A DNA stretch of 64,000 nt from Linnemannia hyalina (taxonomy: Eukaryota; Mortierellomycota; Mortierellomycetes; Mortierellales; Mortierellaceae), in NCBI GenBank assembly GCA_019671135.1, contig JAHRHY010000009.1, positions 1,550,001 to 1,614,000 of the forward strand. The letters run 5' to 3'. Shown piece after piece: positions 37,201-49,044 of the stretch (its first letter is position 1; each line of letters opens with the position of its first letter). The notes beneath the pieces were generated by a model. The model saw nothing but the letters and a program-made list of their open reading frames with translations. It searched no databases and was not told the DNA's origin. The position numbers were made by a program, and so were the translations under genes.

Positions 37201-39660
37201 TCTTTGGGTGGGATACCACATGATTGAGCAACTAGAAAGGGAATTATAACCATGCTGTTAAAAAAAGGGTGGCAATCTTGCAAAGTAAAAAATAAGCAAA
37301 CGTCAACTCAAAAAGCAAAACAACTGCACAAACAACGGACGGTAAAAAAACCCCAACCAAAGCACAGCGGAAGCATAGCCGTGAACGACTGTAGTTCAAA
37401 AGTATCCGACAGTACACGCATTATTTATTTTTCTATTTCTCTTGTAGAGGCTGTCATTGTTTTATGTACTGTATTCGTGCGAATAGGGTGAATTGGGTCT
37501 GATGAATGAGATGGTGCTGGTGGGAATGATTGTGGCGTGTACATGCGACGGAGAGAGAGAGAAAGAGAGAACGAATCGTTCATCGATATAGTCTCCCATC
37601 GATACAAAAAACAAAGTAGCAGCGAATACAATCCAGGCAATTGAATAGCAGTGGAACCCTTTGGAAGGATTATTATTATTGCAATTATTACAGGGAAAGC
37701 TGCCTCCTGACTGGTGACCCCTGACGGGGTTGATGGGTTTCTGCGACCTGGTTGGCTCCTTTGTTTCCTCTTCTCATTCACTGTTCATTGTTTGAGAATA
37801 TTGGGTCCAATACAGTCGATCTGTTCGTTCCTGTCAGTTATTCAGCCAGCCAGTCAGGTCAGCCTGTGTTTGGTCGGCTTTGTTGCAGTCCGTCCGTTGT
37901 CTACATGGATCTGGATCCGTGTCTCTCCAATTGGATCCCATCCTTTTCTGTACAATTCATTTTTTTTTTCCGTTTATTTCACCCACCCTCACACAAGGAA
38001 CGCTTAAAAGAGAAAAATAAAACGGCTCTTTGCTCTCCCGTCGTTCTTCCCTCTTTTTTTCCTCTCTTTTCTTCTTCTCTCTTTTCTTCTCCTCTCTTTT
38101 CTTCTCTTCTCTTCTTCTTCTTCTCCGCCCTTTCCCCTTTCTCTGTTCACTTTTTGCCCCTCTCATTCGAACATCTCTTCGCTCATCAACCTCTTTTCTG
38201 TTCATTTCTCTCATCTCCCTTCCTTATCCTCTTGTCGAATCTCACTCTTCTCTCTTCCTCATCTCCCTCAACTTTCCCCTCGTTTTTACTTTCTGTGTTC
38301 GTTCCGTCTCCCTGCTTCTTCCACAAAAAAAGTACCTGTTGGTTTCAAGAAACAACTCTATTCGCCTCATCCTCATCATCTCGTTCATCACCTTTTTTTC
38401 TTGTCTCCATCCTTTCCCGACATCACCTTGATCAACCTTTGTGCTGTCTCTCCCAACTCTTTTTCTTTTGTGTCCCTCACCCCTTGATCCTTGATACGTA
38501 ACACATCACATAACACAAGGTTGGTCTTTCACTCACATACCTTTATATTCCATCCCTTCCCTTCGTCCCCTTCTTTCTTTTGGCACCCAAACTTTACACG
38601 CGTTGGCCGATGTGATCTGTTCCTTCCCCCTTCCCCCCTTCACTCCCTCCCAATGATCAATCAATGAATGCTGCCTTTTTTTTTACCTCTTGTGCCTGAA
38701 TCGAAGGATACTATCTCAAGAATGACAACATGGCCGATCCCACGCTTCCTGTCCAGTTCTTCCCCTTTCTTCCCTTCCATTCTCCCCTCCTCTTCTTTTT
38801 GTTCTTCGGCCTTCCTTTATTTTTTCTCCATTCATACTTTTGTGCAACCAACCCGGAGAGAAAGAGATGGCCTCTCCAATTGCTCTCGTTGCCTCTCTTT
38901 TTCCTTTGGCGGCGATCTGATATGATATTTGAACAATATTCATGCAGTTCATTCCTTTGCTCAAATGGAATCCGAGAACGACGAATGGTCTGTCAAGAAA
39001 ATCTTGAAAGGAGAAAGGAGGAAAGAGTAACAACAACACAAACAGAGGGGTGTGGGGTGTAGGGGGCCTTCACCCCTGAACTTGGCAGTAGACCCTCCAG
39101 GGGTTCCAAAGGAGTAAGGGAGAAAGAGGTACGCGACATGATTGATACTAAGAGAAAGAATAAATCGACAAAAGGATGTCACTCCAAACTCCTGATTCTG
39201 TCCAAAGGGAAAAAACCTGAATTAAAGGTTTCGCTCTTCACCCTTGCCTTCTTCGTTTTCTCTTCTTCTTCCCTTCTTTCTTCGCAGGGGTCAGAACCAC
39301 TCCCCCCTTTTGATGTTGTTGTTCCTTCTTTCCCCCGCCCATCGAGTGCTTTGTTGTCCTTGTGCAGTACGCGATGCCGATCTATTTCCTGTCACTACTG
39401 CATTGTTATGAGTGGGAGCAATTTCGACTTGATTGACCGGGAGGGTCCTTGAATTAAAAAAAAGAGCTGCTGATTCTGTGCTGTTCCATACAAAACGTTC
39501 CTCCAGGAAACTCGCTTTTCTCTCGTCCACTCTCTTCCACACACACACTCTTAGCTTCTCTTCCTCACACTCTTTGTCCCTTTTCTTGCTTTGGTTGTAA
39601 CATCCACTTGCTAACTCTATTTCTACCTTCAATATCATCATTACGTTTTTAGTGAATACA
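31274..39660. other. 8.4-kb gene-poor divergent region (CH-kinase / WOPR)
   Basis: I find no gene that meets the standard used elsewhere. Contents seen: the CT-rich 5' side of the kinase gene (31274-31700), a tRNA-like A-box/B-box pair at 35849-35896 (minus), a run of A near 36950-36969, and a CT-rich block at 38030-38480 resembling a leader of the downstream WOPR gene. A weak spliced ORF on the minus strand near 34480-34720 is discussed under rejected items. The region probably carries long regulatory sequence for one or both flanking genes and perhaps decayed insertions. Confidence 0.45.
35842..35904 (-). other. tRNA-like / Pol III promoter-like segment
   Basis: On the minus strand, TCGCTCAGTGG (A-box-like, 35896-35886) is followed about 27 nt later by a perfect B-box core GGTTCGAACC (35858-35849). 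The arms flanking the boxes do not fold into a full cloverleaf, as the acceptor stem does not pair and the T stem pairs poorly. It could be a decayed tRNA gene or the head of a tRNA-derived short element. GGTTCGAACC is a palindrome, so the B-box alone is weak. Confidence 0.25.
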
Positions 39661-41463
39661 ATGAGCATCGTCGAGACGTTCCACGGTTATATCGAGACCA
39701 CTCAGGACACTCTGCTCATCTTTGAGGCATGCCGCCGCGGTTTCTTGCCCCGCATCTGCCGCCGTTTGCAGGAGAAGGAGCGTCGCATTGTCCAGTCAGG
39801 CACGGTCTTTGTCTTTGATGAGCGCGAGTCCGGCATCAAGCGGTGGACGGATGGTCTTGTTTGGTCCCCATCGCGCATACTCGGCAACTTTTTGGTCTAC
39901 CGCGAGCTCGACAAGCGCAACAGCGGCAAAAAGGATGCGTCGCCCATTGACCGTTCCGAGCGGTCGAGTTCGAGCGACAACGAGACGGCGATTGAGAAGA
40001 ACCAGGAGCGTGCGCTTGTGGGGTCGTTGACGAACTCGTACCGGTTCAAGAAAAACGGGCTGATCAAGAAGACAATGTCGATTGTTGTGAATGGGGTCCC
40101 GCAGCACATGATCTCGTACTACACGAAGGACGATGTCCTTGCCGGAAAACTTCGTACGCCGTCCTCGGTCCCTGAACTCGCCAGCCTGGAGATCAGCCCC
40201 GAGTTCTTGATGAAACAAAACTTTCGAATCCCACCCACAGTCGAGCAGTCCTATGACCACCGTAAGCTCTTACTCACTGACACATCCATTCACACACAAA
40301 ACCTCCTCCTTGAAATAACCCCGACACTCCACCCAACTCTTATCTTACTCAAACAAGCCCCTCCTTGTGTTGCTGTCACTCTTTCATGGATGGTGCTGTC
40401 GTGGATCTTCCTTTCTACCGAGATCTACAAATCATTTACCGCTTCCTTCGACGTTTCCACCATGTCTTTGCCCCTCTATCTGTACACTGAGACTAACCTA
40501 GAAACACTTTCTATTCTTCTACACCTTCTCACCCCATCCTTTTTTTTTTTTTTTTTTTTTTTTATTCTGTTATCAGTCGCCGACCACATGCACTCGCCTG
40601 TCTCCAACCATAGCCCCCGCACCCCCAGTGGAGTCTTCACCCACACCATGGGCACCAACGGCACCGACTTTTCATCGCACGGGTTCAGCCATCACCCTCG
40701 TACTAAGATCGAACCCGACCTCGTATCCACCTCCCTCGATGTCTTCTCCAAGCCATACCACCAGCAATCACACCACCCTCTCCATCCTCAGCAGAACTAT
40801 CATACCCTGACACACCTGGCCAACACCCAGCCCCAGCAGCACAATACCTCCCACTCCTACAGCTCACACTCGTCTCCCTTCTCGTCCAATTTCGGCTACA
40901 ACTCGGTCCCCAGTGCCGCCTCGGATGTCACGACAACTACCCCACCCCCAATTCGATACCTCCCCCGCAGCGCGCCCATTTTGCCATACCACACCCAAGC
41001 CTCTTCTCAGTCCACCCCCACGTCCCAGACCCAGCACCCCACCCAACAGTCTCACCATCACCAGCAGCAGCAGCAGCAGCCACAGCAGTCATACATGTCT
41101 CACCATAGGCACAGCATGCCCCCAGGTCATTATGGAGCCGGATCACCGGTAATGATGATGGCCAGCCCCAATCCTGGTTCCAGTGGCTCGACATCTCACG
41201 AGTTTGGTCTCACAATGGGTTACCAATCACCTGCACCGACTGGAACCTCAAGCACCTTTGGCGGGTTTTCGGGTGACTCGCCCCAGCTTGGCCACTCTCA
41301 GCCTTCGTCTCAACAGCAGCATTACCACCACTCTCTCCCACCAAGCACACAGAGCTGGGGGGACTTTGGATACTCGTCGTACTCGAGCTCGGCTGCTCTG
41401 GGGCCCATCTCAGATCAGCAGCATGACCAACAGTCGAACGACCAGCACAGCGCATCCCCATGA
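39661..41463 (+). CDS. WOPR-domain (Gti1/Pac2/Wor1/Ryp1 family) transcriptional regulator
   Basis: Two exons, 39661-40261 and 40577-41463, give 495 residues. WOPR box 1 is at residues 4-90: ETFHGYIETTQDTLLIFEAC, RRLQEKERRIVQSGTVFVFD, IKRWTDGLVWSPSRILGNFL. Box 2 is at about 119-195: SLTNSYRFKKNGLIKKTMSI, HMISYYTKDDVLAG, ISPEFLMKQNFRIPP. The C-terminal 300 residues are S/H/Q/P-rich and disordered, as usual for this family. WOPR proteins bind DNA directly and control morphological switching, sporulation, virulence or effector programmes in fungi; which process this one controls cannot be read here. Intron 1 (40262-40576) is 315 nt, a multiple of three with no in-frame stop, so a retained-intron product would also be open. 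The start is the first ATG of the frame, directly ahead of box 1. Confidence 0.92.
   Translation: MSIVETFHGYIETTQDTLLIFEACRRGFLPRICRRLQEKERRIVQSGTVFVFDERESGIKRWTDGLVWSPSRILGNFLVYRELDKRNSGKKDASPIDRSERSSSSDNETAIEKNQERALVGSLTNSYRFKKNGLIKKTMSIVVNGVPQHMISYYTKDDVLAGKLRTPSSVPELASLEISPEFLMKQNFRIPPTVEQSYDHRKLLLTDTSIHTQNLLLEITPTLHPTLILLKQAPPCVAVTLSWMVLSWIFLSTEIYKSFTASFDVSTMSLPLYLYTETNLETLSILLHLLTPSFFFFFFFFILLSVADHMHSPVSNHSPRTPSGVFTHTMGTNGTDFSSHGFSHHPRTKIEPDLVSTSLDVFSKPYHQQSHHPLHPQQNYHTLTHLANTQPQQHNTSHSYSSHSSPFSSNFGYNSVPSAASDVTTTTPPPIRYLPRSAPILPYHTQASSQSTPTSQTQHPTQQSHHHQQQQQQPQQSYMSHHRHSMPPGHYGAGSPVMMMASPNPGSSGSTSHEFGLTMGYQSPAPTGTSSTFGGFSGDSPQLGHSQPSSQQQHYHHSLPPSTQSWGDFGYSSYSSSAALGPISDQQHDQQSNDQHSASP
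40540..40563 (+). repeat. T24 tract at the 3' end of the WOPR intron
   Basis: Twenty-four consecutive T lie 8 nt before the terminal TATCAG acceptor, an exceptionally long polypyrimidine tract. In the retained-intron frame it would encode a phenylalanine run. Confidence 0.9.
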
Positions 41464-42972
41464 CAGGAAGCGTAGAATTTATGTCTTCGTTGCCTTTTAT
41501 TTTTTTCGTTTCTCTCTTTCTCTAGTTTAGTTTTTCTCCTTGTACTATCCATCTTTCCTTGTCTTTGTAAAACGTATCGCGCTCTCGGATGTGTCATTCT
41601 TCGCATGTAGTTTTTTTTTGCTATTTTTTTTCCTTGTTTGCTACCTTTTTTTTTCTGTGCTTTAGATACTTAGGGTAGTCTCTCTATCTCTCTCTCTCTT
41701 CTCCATATCCTAGTCAACTTTCCTGACGCATATGAGCCATCAATGCATTGGCACCTATAGTACATACCGTTTTCCTGCTTGAACGTATAGCTTGGCCCTT
41801 GAAAATTGCAGAAGACGCGCCCTTGATCACTGATGATCAGTGAAATGGTGAAATGGTGACCGTGACTGCCCAATAGCTCGACCTTTGACCAGTGTCAGTG
41901 TGGCTTTTCACTTTTCGTCTTCCCCTTTTTATGCCATCATCGGTTCTATTCTTTTCTCTCCATCATCAACCCTTATCCCTCTCCATCCTCTGTTCAATAA
42001 CAACAGCAGCAATAACATCTAGAAGAACAAAGAAAAACCCTACATCTACTTTCTACACGAACAGCAACAACAATAAGACGTTCATCTGCATATATATATC
42101 TTTCTTCATCACTTACTTCCAACAGTGAATCAATCTTCAGCCTACTCCCTCTTCCGCCCTTTATCTCACACGCACACACTCAGACCCAAAATATACAGGC
42201 TCGCTCGTGCTTCCCACTTCATTCTCGTCTCTTTTGCACACACACCGTTCTGTCGTCATATTCGACCACACATACTCTCTCCCACTCTTTTTTTTTACAC
42301 GCTCCTCCGCACATACACATTTAGCTACGCCTTCCCTATTTTGCGTCCCTCTTTCTGCGTCTATCTTTTTATTTGTTTCCCGCCAACTCGCGCTCCGTCA
42401 CCACTTCACACACTGACATCGACCCCCGCACAACGCAACTGAAAAAGCGCGCCCTCTCAAATACACATTCAGACGCTTGCGCCTTTCTGTTAACTCCCCT
42501 CTCACCAACCATCATCAAACAACAGTAACTAGACAAACAATATACAACCCCAGCAGTCTGCAGCCTGGTCGACAAACAATAGCACTTCACCGCGAGCTTG
42601 TTCCTTCAGGTCGGACCAACTCTCAAGGAAAGAAAAAGACTTTAATAGTCCGCATCCGTTTCGCCTGGCGCTCGCTTGAATCGTTCCTGTTCCCTTTGGA
42701 CTCCCAACTGTGAATCCGAGAGACGACGCTTTTGTTCCTTTCCACTTACCACCTAACCCACTTCGTCACCGGTACCTTCTTGCTCGGCAACCCCAAAGGC
42801 ACCAAAAGTAACCGCCCACACCCTTGTCGACAAGTAACTCTAGAGAAAGTTCTGCCTCTTTAATCTTCGTCGACACGTCATCCCCTCGCCTTCCATCTGT
42901 CCCTGTCACCACCCCTTGCCTCCACAAAAGTCGATTCCGTGGACTGATCTCGAAACCCTTCCGATTGGAATA
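41464..42972. other. Intergenic, WOPR to CNOT11-like gene
   Basis: The 3' flank of the WOPR gene contains TTGATCACTGATGATCAGTGA at 41823-41843 and T runs. The stretch 41900-42970 is C/T- and CA-rich and looks like a long leader or promoter of the downstream gene. No gene is seen. Confidence 0.5.
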
Positions 42973-45800
42973 ATGATCACGGTGCCCTCCCAGGAGATTG
43001 CCGCTTTTCTCGGGAACCATCTCGACCATGTCCTCCAGCAAGCGGGCCTGGACTTTGTCCAGTCGGTGGCGGCACAACGGCACTTCAAGGCTGCCTGCTC
43101 TTTAATGGATGTTCTCAACTCGGTCCAGTCGGTTCAACGGCAGCTCCAAGTAGTCCTACAGGAACGGCATGTCAACAATAACCCTGACCGAGGCGATCTT
43201 ACGTCAGAGGTACGGATATTTATCATTTCTCATTCATGCCGCAGAATTACAGACAGACGAAGCATGGAAGAACTCATTACTACGACGACACAACCTTCTT
43301 TCAAATATTTTAGCCCCGCAAGGTCCGGATAACATCGCTTTATTTGCTCTACAGTCTGTACAGCAGTCTACCGATCCACCAGAACCCATTCCTTTGTCTC
43401 TTCGTGGATATTTACACGTCAGCTCTTCAAAACGACCAGCACCGTCCTGAACGCTTCGTCATCAGTGTGATATTAAACGGGGATGGAGATGAGGTAAGAC
43501 AGTACTCAAAAGAAGGTGCAGGGGGGTGGGGAGACTACAGGATGTGTCTGTAAATTGGATTGAACATGTTGCATGGAGAAACACATTTGCTCACAAGAAT
43601 CATTTGTTGAAACCCAAAAAAAATACTTTGTATTAGTTGGCTCCAAGTACTCCTTCCGAACTGATTGCAATAGCAGACGAAGTCGAGTCTAAACGAGTTG
43701 ATCTGGACTCGTTATCACTCTTCTTGCCCGAAGTTCCGATAGAAGATCAAATTGCACCTGGCATTGGTTGGGAAACCTTTCAGCAGCAAAAACGAGGCGG
43801 GACGTGCGACTTTGTCAAGGTGCTTGAGGGATGGAAGAAAGGGATAGCGGAATCGGAGCGCAATGGAGTAAGGAAAATCGAAGCCCTAGCTGGAACGGAG
43901 GGTGACGCAAAGGGTACCCCAAACGTAGGATCTGGAGCATCAGCGATCGAGGAGTCAGCGGCATGCAAACGGTCGCACAATGACCAGAAGGAAGATGATG
44001 ACGAGGAGGAGCTCGAAGAGTGGGAGATTGAAGCTGAGAAGCATCTTCAGGACTCGAATGAAATCGCCCCGGCACCACCCGTCAAGACGTCCCAGAAATC
44101 AAAGAAGGCTGCCGAGATTACTTACAATCGCCAGCAGATGAACGCGATCATGGAACAGGCAGTCATTCAGCCATTATCTTTCGACCAAGAACAGGTATAT
44201 TTCTAGCTTCAAAGCTATTTTCAGGTCGGCGATGCTGGCGGTGCTGGCGAAGTATGTAATGGAGCTATATGATAACGCACTGACCCATTGTTTTGATGTT
44301 TTCATTTATTAGTTCATGTTGTCGCAATTTACCGTGGATGCAACGCGAGTTCATATTCCACTGCCATCCCAGGAGGCTCTTCCAGGCATTGTGGACAACA
44401 ACCCTACTATCGCATTCAACCTACTCCTCTATCTCATCCAACTTTCATCTGATCTGGAAGGCGGTGACAGTACCGAGATGGCTCAAAAATCCAACGGCGC
44501 AAAGTCCAGCCCCGCCAAGGGAAGCGCTAAGAATAGCACAGCGGCGAGTCCAGAGCCATCAATGGTGGACGGCTATCTGGATATGATGACTCGGCCAAAG
44601 CGCCTGACTCTTCACTCGCTGGAGGTTGTGAATCGCTTGACAGGAGCAACCACTCTCTCTCCCCGCTTTTTGCATGGGTATATCGAGAACGCCATTCGCT
44701 GCTGTGAACAGGTCGAGGACAAGGTTGGCCAGGCCCGCGTTGTTCGCATGGTAAGCTTGGTACCCGCTGTATTTGGTCCCATTTGCCACCATTTCTGACT
44801 TTTGTGTGCTGCGCAATAATGTGGAACTCATTTTTCTCGCTAACGCCACCAAATTTATTCTTGACTATTTTAGCTCTGTGTGTTTTTGCAATCTCTTCTG
44901 CGGAGCGGAGCTATTACTATCCCAGGCTATTACCATGCTCTGCAGAGCTTCTGCGTTCAGTTCTCTAGAGTCAAGGAAGTTGCTAACCTATTCCAGGCTT
45001 TAGTCGAGTACCAGCGAAAGGCTGATGCGCAGTCTCCTGTTCAGGCTCAAGGAGCTCCACCACCACCACCACCACCACCATTGACTCAGCTGACGCAACC
45101 ACCCCGAACTCTGACGCAGTCTGCGTCAATGCCCTCCACCCCAACAGCAGATACCCCACCACGGTCATCCTGGCTCGCCAATTCTGGATCGATTAGTCAT
45201 ATCAAAACCTCCCTCGGCAAACATACGTCCATGAACGGATTCTCGTCTCCTGGAGCTCTCTCGCAGTTTATCCATCCAGGGCCAGCTTCTCCTGCAAGCA
45301 TCAACAGCAACCAGAATGGAAACCACCTAAATGGCAACAGCAACAGCAACAGCAACAGCAATAGCAACAGCTCGTTCTTCAAGACACACCAGAAGCACTC
45401 CAGTCAACACTCATCATCGTCAGGCACTCTCTTTTCCTCGCCTACAGTGATGTCTGCCTCCGTGAACGCATTCAACACGCGCCTAGGAAATCCAACGACG
45501 TTAACGTTGAACAGTGGCAACCTTGGGTCTTTGCAAGGTGGACCACGATCAGCCGGCGTGGGATCAGGATTACATTTGAACCGAGATTATGATCTGGATG
45601 CTGCGCTGCGAGAGAGTTTGAGAGACATGGAGATCCAAGGAGGGTCGTCGTCAGGTGCCGGCTCAGGACCAGCATCGAGGACGAGTCGCACCCCTAATAA
45701 TGGACTCCAGCAACCCATCCACCTTGGACCTAAAGGATTCTCCAATGGGCCTCATCTCGGGAACCATGCGCGTGGCCGTGATTCTCGCCGTGGCGGATAG
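42973..45800 (+). CDS. CNOT11: CCR4-NOT complex subunit 11 homologue (CNOT11)
   Basis: Five exons, 42973-43209, 43314-43493, 43637-44194, 44313-44750 and 44874-45800, give 779 residues; all joins are phase 0. The N-terminal helical region includes RITSLYLLYSLYSSLPIHQN then PFLCLFVDIYTSAL, parallel to the human RLTALYLLWEMY...NPF block. The C-terminal core is the strongest match: LTLHSLEVVNRLTGATTL, YIENAIRCCEQVEDK, ARVVRMLCVFLQSLLRSGAI and FCVQFSRVKEVANLFQALVE, which follow the human CNOT11 DUF2363 domain block by block. In animals this subunit docks with CNOT10 on the N-terminus of CNOT1 in the mRNA deadenylase complex. The central linker (about 240-300) is acidic, and the last 270 residues are disordered with a P-run and an SN repeat. 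I know no counterpart in budding or fission yeast. Confidence 0.85.
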
Positions 45801-46553
45801 ACGTCAACTTGGACGACCCAATGGCTTTTTTTTTCCTTTCTCTTTTGCCTTTTTTTTCATCTTCTTTGTCTGCTAGCACCCATTTTCATCTTACACTCAT
45901 CGTGTTTACTTCTTCTCGTTGTATTTGTATTACGTGCTGTAGTTTGTACAATAATTAAAAAGGCATGGCTTGATGGCAGAAGACGAATCGGAACGCACAG
46001 ACGATTGCCTGTTTTTTTTTTTTTTTTTTTTAGTTTGTTTATTTGATTGCTTGCACGGATGAGTAAGAAGGAAAGAAGAGAAGGAAGTTGTGATTTTGTT
46101 GTATTGAGGTCTGGTGAGAGAGAAAGGACGAAAGCATGGATAACAAAGAAGAACAGCAGTGTGTGCGGATCAGGATCAAGATCAAGAATGAATGGTTTTC
46201 TGTCGATAGTGGACCCTTTTTTGCAAGTGGGCAGTAATTTGTGTACAATAACGCAAACGCGTTTGATGTATGAGAGAGAGTTCATTTTTCTTCGGAGGAG
46301 AAGGGGATTGGCAGGCACAGCATGTGATCTCGGAGTGTTCTAAGCCATCCAGGAGCCAACCAGCCTTTAATCCAGTTTACTCGTTCACCCTTGCCTTTTT
46401 TTCCAGCAAGTAAGCGACGACACTCCCCTTACTCTCAACTCTGAGCCCAGACACCGAGCCCTATTTAAGTCTCGTCTTTCCTCCTCGAATTCTCATTCCT
46501 CATCTCTCTTCCTCTCCTCTCCACTCCATCACCATTTTTTCTTCTGTTTAATA
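45801..46553. other. Intergenic, CNOT11-like to cytochrome c peroxidase
   Basis: The 3' flank of the CNOT11-like gene, with T18-T20 runs near 46012-46031, is followed by a short promoter with a TATA-like box and a CT-rich leader. No gene is seen. Confidence 0.5.
46462..46468 (+). promoter_or_regulatory. TATA-like box of the peroxidase gene
   Basis: TATTTAA lies 85-92 nt before the ATG at 46554 and is followed by a CT-rich stretch typical of a fungal transcription start. The site is placed by sequence only. Confidence 0.45.
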
Positions 46554-49044
46554 ATGATTGCCTCCCGTGTCCTCCTCCGCAGCCCCTTGGCTACCGTTGC
46601 CCGCCGTGCCGTCGCTGTCTCCTCGGTCCGCGCCACTGCCGCCCGCTCCTACTCTTCTCAGGCCGCCCCCTCCTCTTCCCAGGCCGCCCCCTCCTCTGGT
46701 GGAGCAGGCAAGTCCCTCATCATCGCCGCCCTTGCCGCCGGTGCCGGAGCTGCCGGTTACCACTTCTACGCCGAGTCCCAGAGTAAGTCTCTTCTTTTAC
46801 TTGCATTCGGATGCAAAATCGCGACTCTTGTTCCCTAGGGACCCACCACCTTTACTACCACCACAGACACCAAAAAATCGTAGACTATGGACAACTGCGC
46901 AGACCTGCTATGATTTTTCTTAAGTTCATTTTTATTTTGTCCGATCGCGTCTCGGAGTTTTGGGGTGTATCTGGACGACAATGGTGAAAGGACATTGACG
47001 ATGGACGAAATAGAACGTGAAGGGGTAAGAGGTCGAGGATGAAGAGGTCATCGTTGGTGGTGTATGTTGTCAATTGGAGTGTGGTTCCGGTTTACTTTTG
47101 TCTTTTCTCACTGCCCTTGTTTCCCCTCCCCCTCTGCGCTCTTTTTTTTTTTTTTTTGTGCCACTTTCTTCGTTCTTCCTTTTCTCTCTCCATTCTTTCT
47201 ACCCTGCCCAGCCTTGATTTCTTGTTTATGTACGTGGGTTAGTCGTGTTTGGGAAGAGAGAGGGATGTGCTTTCCGGAGCGCCTTTTGGACACCCACGGA
47301 GAGAGTCCGTTGAGAATAGGAGAGAAAGATAATTTCTCGGGGAAGTTTATTTCAATCTTTTTCTTTTCTTGGATGAGAAGGAAAGAGGAAAGGGCATGAA
47401 AGGGTGCGGGTACGTGAGAGTGAGAGTGAGGGGAAAAAAGAAAGAAAGAGAAGAGACACAACATTTCTTTACACGCGGGGGGCTTTTCGCATGGGTACGC
47501 TTGGTAAAATGAGCATGAGAATCTATATTTCCTTTGTAATATGTCGTAAAGCATGAGCTGTTGACGTGCAAGGAGGAGGAAAAGAGTAAAGGGAGACGTG
47601 TGTCCCGGAAGCGAGCGTGAGAGTGAGTGTGAGAATGAGAGTGAGAATGGTGTATTTCGTTCGCATATGTTCGTTTGCTTTGAGCCGACGTGTCACCCTT
47701 CCCCTCTTCTCACTCGATCCTCCCGTCCGCTTTAACACATCTCGGAGAAACCTAAAATCATTGGCAAGCGTACACGGCCTGGGTACTCTTTTTTTAAGTC
47801 CATTTTTCTTCTCAGACTCCGACGAATGTCGCTCTGCCTTGTCAGTCTTTCGCTTATCCCCACTTCTCTCTCTCGTGCTATCTTTGTGCTCGGTGTTTGC
47901 TCATCCACACCTGCATCCGCATCATTCAAAATACTCATCATATCTCTCTTTATCCATGTTACCATTAATTAGAGTCGACTCTCCCCGTCGTTGTCGCTGC
48001 TGCTGAGAAGCCCAAGGAGCCCCTCGACTACCAGAAGGTCTACAACGCTATTGCTGCCATTATCGAGGATGAGAACTACGACGACGGCTCGTACGGCCCC
48101 GTCTTCCTCCGTCTCGCCTGGCACGCCTCGGGCACCTACGACGTCAACACCAAGGATGGTGGCTCCAACTTTGCCACCATGCGCTTCAAGCCCGAGGCCG
48201 GTCACGGTGCCAACGCCGGTTTGGGAATTGCCCGTGAGCGTTTGAACCGCGTCAAGGACCAGTTCCCCGAGATCTCGTACGGTGATCTCTGGACCTTGGC
48301 CGGCGTTGCCGCCATCCAGGAGTTGGTAAGTTGACCTGGCTGGAGTGGTCATGCGATTTTTTTTTCGATGTGTTCCTTATTTGTTTGCTTTGTTTACTTT
48401 ATCATTCTCTGTTTCAAGGAAAACGCCACAACAAGAGCGTGATGGCACTTCATCCCTCACACGTTTGTTTTTGAATGTTACACTAACACACGCTTCGCAA
48501 TTGAACTTTTCACTGCTATTAGGGTGGTCCCATTGTTAACTGGAGAGCTGGACGCATTGATGGCGAGGAGACCCAGTCTCCTCCAGAAGGTCGTCTCCCC
48601 GACGCTGCTCGCCCTGACGGCCAGCACTCTCGTGATATCTTCTACAAAATGGGCTTCAACGATCAGGAGATTGTCGCCCTTCTCGGCGCCCACGCTCTCG
48701 GACGCTGCCACAAGGACCGCTCTGGTTTCGACGGCCCCTGGACCGCCTCCCCCACCGTCTTCACCAACGACTTTTACACCGAGCTTTTGGGCCGCAAGTG
48801 GGTTGAGCGCAAGTGGTCTGGCCCCAAGCAGTTCGAGGACAAGGAGTCCAAGTCGTTGATGATGTTGCCCGCCGACATGGCCATGGCCAAGGACAAGGAG
48901 TTCCGCAAGTGGGTCGAGATCTACGCCAAGGACTCTGACAAGTTCTTTGAGGATTTCGCCAAGGCCGCCCAGAAGCTCTTTGAGCTCGGTGTCAAGTTCG
49001 ACGACAACGCCAAGGTCTACCAGTTCAAGCCCACCAACGCTTAA
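46554..49044 (+). CDS. CCP1: Cytochrome c peroxidase, mitochondrial
   Basis: Three exons, 46554-46782, 47973-48325 and 48523-49044, give 367 residues (yeast Ccp1 is 361). The N-terminus is a bipartite targeting signal: an R/S/A-rich presequence ([20 protein letters not shown]) and then a hydrophobic stop ([16 protein letters not shown]), which places the mature enzyme in the intermembrane space. The class I peroxidase core is intact: distal RLAWHASG (Arg, Trp, His), proximal [20 protein letters not shown] with the heme-ligand His, the GPW tryptophan that carries the radical in yeast, and [10 protein letters not shown]. It reduces hydrogen peroxide with electrons from cytochrome c. Codons are strongly biased to C-ending ones, suggesting high expression. 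Intron 1 is 1,190 nt, far longer than other introns here, and it separates the targeting region from the catalytic domain. An ascorbate-peroxidase hybrid is less likely because the Trp is in place. Confidence 0.95.

Noticed and set aside
43169..43450. Frame that reads RYGYLSFLIHAAELQTDEAW across the CNOT11 gene and suggested a +1 frameshift
   Set aside because: A canonical 104-nt intron (43210-43313, GTACGG...TTTTAG) with phase 0 on both sides restores the conserved RITSLYLLYSLY block, so no frameshift is needed.
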